From: Nitrococcus sp. | GTDB taxonomy: Bacteria > Pseudomonadota > Gammaproteobacteria > Nitrococcales > Nitrococcaceae | Reading direction: 5' to 3' | DNA length: 6,567 nucleotides | Assembly (NCBI GenBank): GCA_030452365.1 | Contig: JAKDMK010000134.1 | Location: 1-6,567 of the forward strand | Shown here: piece by piece, positions 6,456 through 6,567 of the stretch | Layout of the letters: every line of letters starts with the position of its first letter | How positions within the stretch are numbered: the stretch's first letter is position 1 | Notes under the pieces: model-generated | What the model saw: only the letters and a program-made list of their open reading frames with translations | The model's database searches: none | Told to the model about the DNA's origin: nothing | Program-made: the position numbers and the translations under genes

Positions 6456-6567
6456 TCACGCCGCCTCCACCACCAGACGCTGCCCCAGCGCCGCCAGTGC
6501 TTGCTCCACACGCGCGATTTTCGAATGGTGGTCTGGGGTGTACCAGGCTGCGGACAATCGTCTCGGA
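6456..6567 (-). CDS. C-terminal end of an unidentified protein, cut by the window edge
   Basis: The minus strand reads open from the window edge to TGA at 6458-6456 and gives 36 residues: RRLSAAWYTPDHHSKIARVE, then QALAALGQRLVVEAA at the end. The Ala/Leu-rich helical finish and the WYTPDHH segment look like a real protein terminus. The start and most of the gene lie outside the window, and I cannot name the family. It converges with the plus-strand remnant ending at 6406. The same bases are also open in a plus frame, so the strand assignment is not certain. Confidence 0.4.
   Translation of the reverse strand, partial: PRRLSAAWYTPDHHSKIARVEQALAALGQRLVVEAA

Overview
The window looks like chromosomal DNA from a proteobacterium, most likely a gammaproteobacterium. 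That guess rests on the protein families and on the mixed, moderate-to-high GC; I cannot name a genus. It holds two minus-strand operons on the left and centre, and a degraded accessory stretch on the right.

Positions 1-1385 hold a minus-strand pair: a LemA-family lipoprotein followed by a TPM-domain (YgcG-type) membrane protein. They are joined by a TGATG stop/start overlap. A small hairpin plus T-run covers the stop codon of the TPM gene and probably ends the transcript. Positions 1386-1767 are non-coding. They hold the lemA upstream region, with an inverted repeat, and a good intrinsic terminator for the next operon.

Positions 1768-5000 hold a second minus-strand operon. A GT4 glycosyltransferase (350 aa) comes first, then a 723-aa amylo-alpha-1,6-glucosidase-type glycogen debranching enzyme, 8 bases apart. 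By inference the pair makes and trims an alpha-glucan or a glucose-containing solute. Nothing in the window fixes the substrate.

Positions 5001-5615 hold no convincing gene. They carry several short hairpins, an 18-base near-repeat and a strong 36-base palindrome. To the right is a plus-strand Uma2-family gene broken by two compensating single-base indels (5616-6221). It is followed by a 51-codon reading frame that looks like the front of a broken gene (6251-6406), and by the C-terminal end of an unidentified minus-strand gene that runs off the window (6456-6567).

I did not find a new multi-gene system. The best leads are the broken Uma2 module with its neighbouring palindromes and the GT4-debranching enzyme pair. 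No tRNA, rRNA, CRISPR array or transposase is visible.
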